64,000 nucleotides of DNA from Progne subis subis (Eukaryota; Chordata; Aves; Passeriformes; Hirundinidae), in assembly GCA_022316685.1 (NCBI GenBank), contig JAKJHU010001531.1, forward strand, positions 1-64,000, written 5' to 3'. Below, in pieces: positions 59,566 to 64,000 of this stretch (positions are counted from its first letter, which is position 1; each line of letters begins with the position of its first letter). Below the pieces are notes generated by a model. The model did not search any database. It was not told the DNA's origin and worked only from the letters and a program-made list of their open reading frames with translations. Made by a program: the position numbers and the translations under genes.

Positions 59566-60228
59566 TGTCCTGGGGTGACTGTGTATCCCCAATCGTCTGT
59601 TGGGTGCAGGGGGGAGGGCAAGCGCGGTTTGTTTTTCCCCAGGAAAACTCTGCTCCTCGGAGTGACCTTGAAGCGGGGGAGCTGGAACTCGGCGAGACTG
59701 AAGAAGCTCTGTTGTTTTTTCCCGGGCAGTTAGTTAGTTTTAGTGCTAGCATAGTTTAGACGCTGTAGAATAGCTGAAGCTTTTTGCTTTCTTCTTTTTT
59801 TCCTTTTTTTTTTCTTTCCTTTTTTCTTTTTTTTCTTTTCTTTTTTTTTTTTTTGCCCTCTCCTCGGAACTGTTCCAACCTCTCCGGACTGCGGACCTGG
59901 GAAGCACCGGGGGGCCTCCACAGGGGACCCACCCCACCGAGATCACCAAGACCAGCCCTGCACATCTTTTTTTTTTCCAACGTCAGCAGAGAGAGAGTGG
60001 TGGAGCACACTGACAATCTTCAAGAGGAGAGACTTTCTTTAAGTTTGTTATCCCGCCGTAAGCGGCACGAAGCTCTTGTCATTGGGTATTGTGCTGGGAG
60101 TGCTTTGCCTGTTTAATAAACAGGTTGTTTCCACTTCTCTCTGAGGAAGTTTTTTCCCGAAACGGATGGGGGAGGAGAGAGGGGCCGCTTGGGAGGATTT
60201 CTCCCAAAATCTGCCTGAAACCACGACA
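59566..60228 (+). repeat. E1 copy D 3' LTR (663 bp)
   Basis: TGTCCTGGGG...CCACGACA. It differs from the D 5' LTR at a modest number of sites (for example AATCGTCTG against AATTGTCTG, GTGACC against GTTACC, AACGGATGG against AACCAGTTGG). AATAAA hairpin at 60108-60124. Confidence 0.9.
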
Positions 60229-63200
60229 CCCCTCCCTTTCCATAATTTCTGCATTTTTTTCCATTCCGCTCTTTTTGATCATATCTCCTTTTCAGAGCAC
60301 TTGTTAGACTCGGTTTTCTGATTTCAAGATTTAATCCCCTTTCCTGAAAAGAAAAGACTTCCTTTCATGAAAGGGAATGGAATCTTGCAATTCCAGTGAA
60401 GATTAAACTGGCCAGCTTTGCTCCATTTCCCTGCACTTCTTGTCATCCCATTCACTATCATTGTTTTCACATGCTTTTGCAAATTTTTGCTTTTTTTTTT
60501 TTCACATTTTCTTTCTTCAGATTGCTCTCCTGTCTCTGAATTTACATTTCTTCCCGCATTTAAGGATTGGATTTGGAGTAATTTGAGCAAGTTATGGTCT
60601 TTTTCACTGGCCCTCATTTCATCTCAGTCCTCTTGGCTGTGATCCCTCCATTTCCATAATTTCTGCATTTTTTTCCATTCCGCTCTTTTTGATCATATCT
60701 CCTTTCCAGAGCACTTGTTAGACTTGGTTTTCTGATTTCAAGATTTAATCCCCTTTCCTGAAAAGAAAAGCCTTCCTTTCATGGAAAGGGAATGAAATCT
60801 TGCTAATTTCAGTGAGGATTAAACTGGCAAGCTTTGCTCCATTTCCCTGCACTTCTTGTCATCCCATTCACTATCATTGTTTTCACATGGTTTTGAAAAT
60901 TTTTGGCTTTTTTTTTTTCACATTTTGTTTCTTCAGATTGCTCTCCTGTCTCTGAATTTACATTTCTTCCCGCGTTTAAGGATTGGATTTGGAGTAATTT
61001 GAGCAAGTTATGGTCTTTTTCACTGGCCCTCATTTCATCTCAGTCCTCTTGGCTGTGATCCCTCCATTTCCATAATTTCTGCATTTTTTTCCATTCCGCT
61101 CTTTTTGATCATATCTCCTTTCCAGAGCACTTGTTAGACTTGGTTTTCTGATTTCAAGATTTAATCCCTTTCCTGAAAAGAAAAGCCTTCCTTTCAGGAA
61201 AGGGAATGAAATCTTGCTAATTCCAGTGAGGATTAAACTGGCAAGCTTTGCTCCATTTCCCTGCACTTCTTGTCATCCCATTCACTATCATTGTTTTCAC
61301 ATGGTTTTGAAAATTTTTGGCTTTTTTTTTTCACATTTTGTTTCTTCAGATTGCTCTCCTGTCTCTGAATTTACATTTCTTCCCGCGTTTAAGGATTGGA
61401 TTTGGAGTAATTTGAGCAAGTTATGGTCTTTTTCACTGGCCCTCATTTCATCTCAGTCCTCTTGGCTGTGATCCCTCCATTTCCATAATTTCTGCATTTT
61501 TTTCCATTCCGCTCTTTTTGATCATATCTCCTTTCCAGAGCACTTGTTAGACTTGGTTTTCTGATTTCAAGATTTAATTCCCTTTCCTGAAAAGAAAAGC
61601 CTTCCTTTCAGGAAAGGGAATGAAATCTTGCAATTCCAGTGAGGATTAAACTGGCAAGCTTTGCTCCATTTCCCTGCACTTCTTGTCATCCCATTCACTA
61701 TCATTGTTTTCACATGGTTTTGAAAATTTTTGCTTTTTTTTTTTCACATTTTGTTTCTTCAGATTGCTCTCCTGTCTCTGAATTTACATTTCTTCCCGCG
61801 TTTAAGGATTGGATTTGGAGTAATTTGAGCAAGTTATGGTCTTTTTCACTGGCCCTCATTTCATCTCAGTCCTTCTTGGCTGTGATCCCTCCATTTCCAT
61901 AATTTCTGCATTTTTTTCCATTCCGCTCTTTTTGATCATATCTCCTTTCCAGAGCACTTGTTAGACTTGGTTTTCTGATTTCAAGATTTAATCCCTTTTC
62001 TGAAAAGAAAAGCATTCCTTTCAGGAAAGGGAATGAAATCTTGCTATTTCAGTGAGGATTAAATGGGAAATCTTTGCTCCATTTCCCTGCACTTCTTGTC
62101 ATCCCATTCACTATCATTGTTTTCACATGGTTTTGAAAATTTTTGGTTTTTTTTTTCACATTTGTTTCTTCAGATTGCTCTCCTGTCTCTGAATTTACAT
62201 TTCTTCCCGCGTTTAAGGATTGGATTTGGAGTAATTTGAGCAAGTTATGGTCTTTTTCACTGGCCCTCATTTCATCTCAGTCCTCTTGGCTGTGATCCCT
62301 CCATTTCCATAATTTCTGCATTTTTTTCCATTCCGCTCTTTTTGATCATATCTCCTTTCCAGAGCACTTGTTAGACTTGGTTTTCTGATTTCAAGATTTA
62401 ATCCCCTTTCCTGAAAAGAAAAGCCTTCCTTTCATGGAAAGGGAATGAAATCTTGCTAATTCCAGTGAGGATTAAACTGGCAAGCTTTGCTCCATTTCCC
62501 TGCACTTCTTGTCATCCCATTCACTATCATGGTTTTCACATGGTTTTGAAAATTTTTGCTTTTTTTTTCACATTTTGTTTCTTCAGATTGCTCTCCTGTC
62601 TCTGAATTTACATTTCTTCCCGCGTTTAAGGATTGGATTTGGAGTAATTTGAGCAAGTTATGGTCTTTTTCACTGGCCCTCATTTCATCTCAGTCCTCTT
62701 GGCTGTGATCCCTCCATTTCCATAATTTCTGCATTTTTTTCCATTCCGCTCTTTTTGATCATATCTCCTTTCCAGAGCACTTGTTAGACTTGGTTTTCTG
62801 ATTTCAAGATTTAATCCCCTTTCCTGAAAAGAAAAGCCTTCCTTTCAGGAAAGGGAATGAAATCTTGCTATTTCAGTGAGGATTAAACTGGCAAGCTTTG
62901 CTCCATTTCCCTGCACTTCTTGTCATCCCATTCACTATCATTGGTTTTCACATGGTTTTGAAAAGTTTTGCTTTTTTTTTTCACATTTTGTTTCTTCAGA
63001 TTGCTCTCCTGTCTCTGAATTTACATTTCTTCCCGCGTTTAAGGATTGGATTTGGAGTAATTTGAGCAAGTTATGGTCTTTTTCACTGGCCCTCATTTCA
63101 TCTCAGTCCTCTTGGCTGTGATCCCTCCATTTCCATAATTTCTGCATTTTTTTCCATTCCGCTCTTTTTGATCATATCTCCTTTCCAGAGCACTTGTTAG

Positions 63201-64000
63201 ACTTGGTTTTCTGATTTCAAGATTTAATTCCCTTTCCTGAAAAGAAAAGCCTTCCTTTCAGGAAAGGGAATGAAATCTTGCTATTTCAGTGAGGATTAAA
63301 CTGGCAAGCTTTGCTCCATTTCCCTGCACTTCTTGTCATCCCATTCACTATCATTGTTTTCACATGGTTTTGAAAATTTTTGGTTTTTTTTTTCACATTT
63401 TGTTTCTTCAGATTGCTCTCCTGTCTCTGAATTTACATTTCTTCCCGCGTTTAAGGATTGGATTTGGAGTAATTTGAGCAAGTTATGGTCTTTTTCACTG
63501 GCCCTCATTTCATCTCAGTCCTCTTGGCTGTGATCCCTCCATTTCCATAATTTCTGCATTTTTTTCCATTCCGCTCTTTTTGATCATATCTCCTTTCCAG
63601 AGCACTTGTTAGACTTGGTTTTCTGATTTCAAGATTTAATCCCTTTTTCTGAAAAGAAAAGCATTTCTTTCGGGAAAGGGAATGAAATCTTGCTATTTCA
63701 GTGAGGATTAAACTGGAAATCTTTGCTCCATTTCCCTGCACTTCTTGTCATCCCATTCACTATCATTGTTTTCACATGGTTTTGAAAATTTTTGGGTTTT
63801 TTTTTCACATTTTGTTTCTTCAGATTGCTCTCCTGTCTCTGAATTTACATTTCTTCCCGCGTTTAAGGATTGGATTTGGAGTAATTTGAGCAAGTTATGG
63901 TCTTTTTCACTGGCCCTCATTTCATCTCAGTCCTCTTGGCTGTGATCCCTCCATTTCCATAATTTCTGCATTTTTTTCCATTCCGCTCTTTTTGATCATA
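60229..64000 (+). repeat. 412-bp satellite array, block 13 (about 9 monomers, homogeneous)
   Basis: Starts with the right E1 target duplication CCCCT (60229-60233). Monomers are closer to one another than anywhere else in the window, and their sequence serves as a near-consensus. A typical monomer carries a 13-bp dyad, CCCTTTCCTGAAA at 62817-62829 and TTTCAGGAAAGGG at 62843-62855. The array runs off the window end. Confidence 0.95.

Larger units (their letters stand above)
48153..60228 (+). mobile_element. E1 copy D: complete ERV-L-like provirus, split by E2
   Basis: The only copy with both LTRs. CCCCT flanks it on each side (48148-48152 and 60229-60233), and removing one copy restores ordinary satellite, so D shows the original insertion. 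Without the nested E2 and its duplicated target it is about 6.57 kb. Order: LTR, tRNA-Lys-type primer site, gag, UAG, protease-RT, RNase H, full integrase, a 300-bp non-coding stretch, polypurine tract, LTR. No env and no dUTPase are seen. It shares YIND, the A7 frameshift and the deletion before RNase H with A-C, so the source was already defective in RT or became so before duplication. Confidence 0.9.

Noticed and set aside
60229..64000. CENP-B box in the satellite
   Set aside because: I looked for TTCG...A..CGGG and found only loose likenesses around CTTCCCGCGTTTAAGG.

Overview
The window looks like heterochromatin from a bird, most likely a songbird. About half of it is one AT-rich tandem satellite with a monomer of about 412 bp, always in the same orientation apart from three short inverted pieces. 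The rest is endogenous retrovirus (ERV) sequence set into that satellite. The bird assignment rests on the avian-type ERV-L gag/pol, on a class II ERV with a tRNA-Trp-type primer site as in avian retroviruses, and on an LTR beginning TGTCTCGGTTTG that I associate, from memory only, with passerine genomes. I see no host protein-coding gene, no tRNA or rRNA gene and nothing bacterial.

Layout. 1-5587: satellite. 5588-6081: truncated solo LTR. 6082-8946: satellite. Then comes a composite unit with a period near 14.05 kb: solo LTR, two satellite monomers, solo LTR, one monomer, an ERV-L-like provirus (called E1 here) cut off in its integrase, a short inverted satellite piece, then about 16 monomers. 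E1 copy A is 11526-16388, B is 25572-30443, C is 35537-40415 and D is 48153-60228. The B-to-C interval is shorter by ten monomers. The D unit has lost one solo LTR with its two monomers. 60229-64000 is very uniform satellite.

E1 is an env-less element of about 6.6 kb: LTR of about 660 bp, tRNA-Lys-like primer site, gag, an in-frame UAG, protease-RT, RNase H-integrase, polypurine tract, LTR. Only copy D has both LTRs, flanked by a 5-bp duplication (CCCCT). All four copies sit at the same base of the satellite and share the same lesions: Asn for the first Asp of the RT YxDD box, a frameshift at an A7 run, and an apparent deletion before RNase H. They are therefore copies of one insertion made by DNA duplication, not by separate retrotransposition. 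Copies A-C end at the same integrase base, where an inverted satellite piece makes a large palindrome.

Copy D is interrupted in its RNase H region by a second provirus on the minus strand (E2, 52433-57936): 390-391-bp LTRs differing at about three positions, a 6-bp duplication (GGGATG), matrix-type gag, dUTPase-protease, RT, RNase H-integrase and no env. E2 is recent but broken by a large gag/dUTPase deletion and frameshifts. Many single-base indels at about 38.5-47.6 kb look like consensus errors of a long-read assembly and should temper the reading of frameshifts there.
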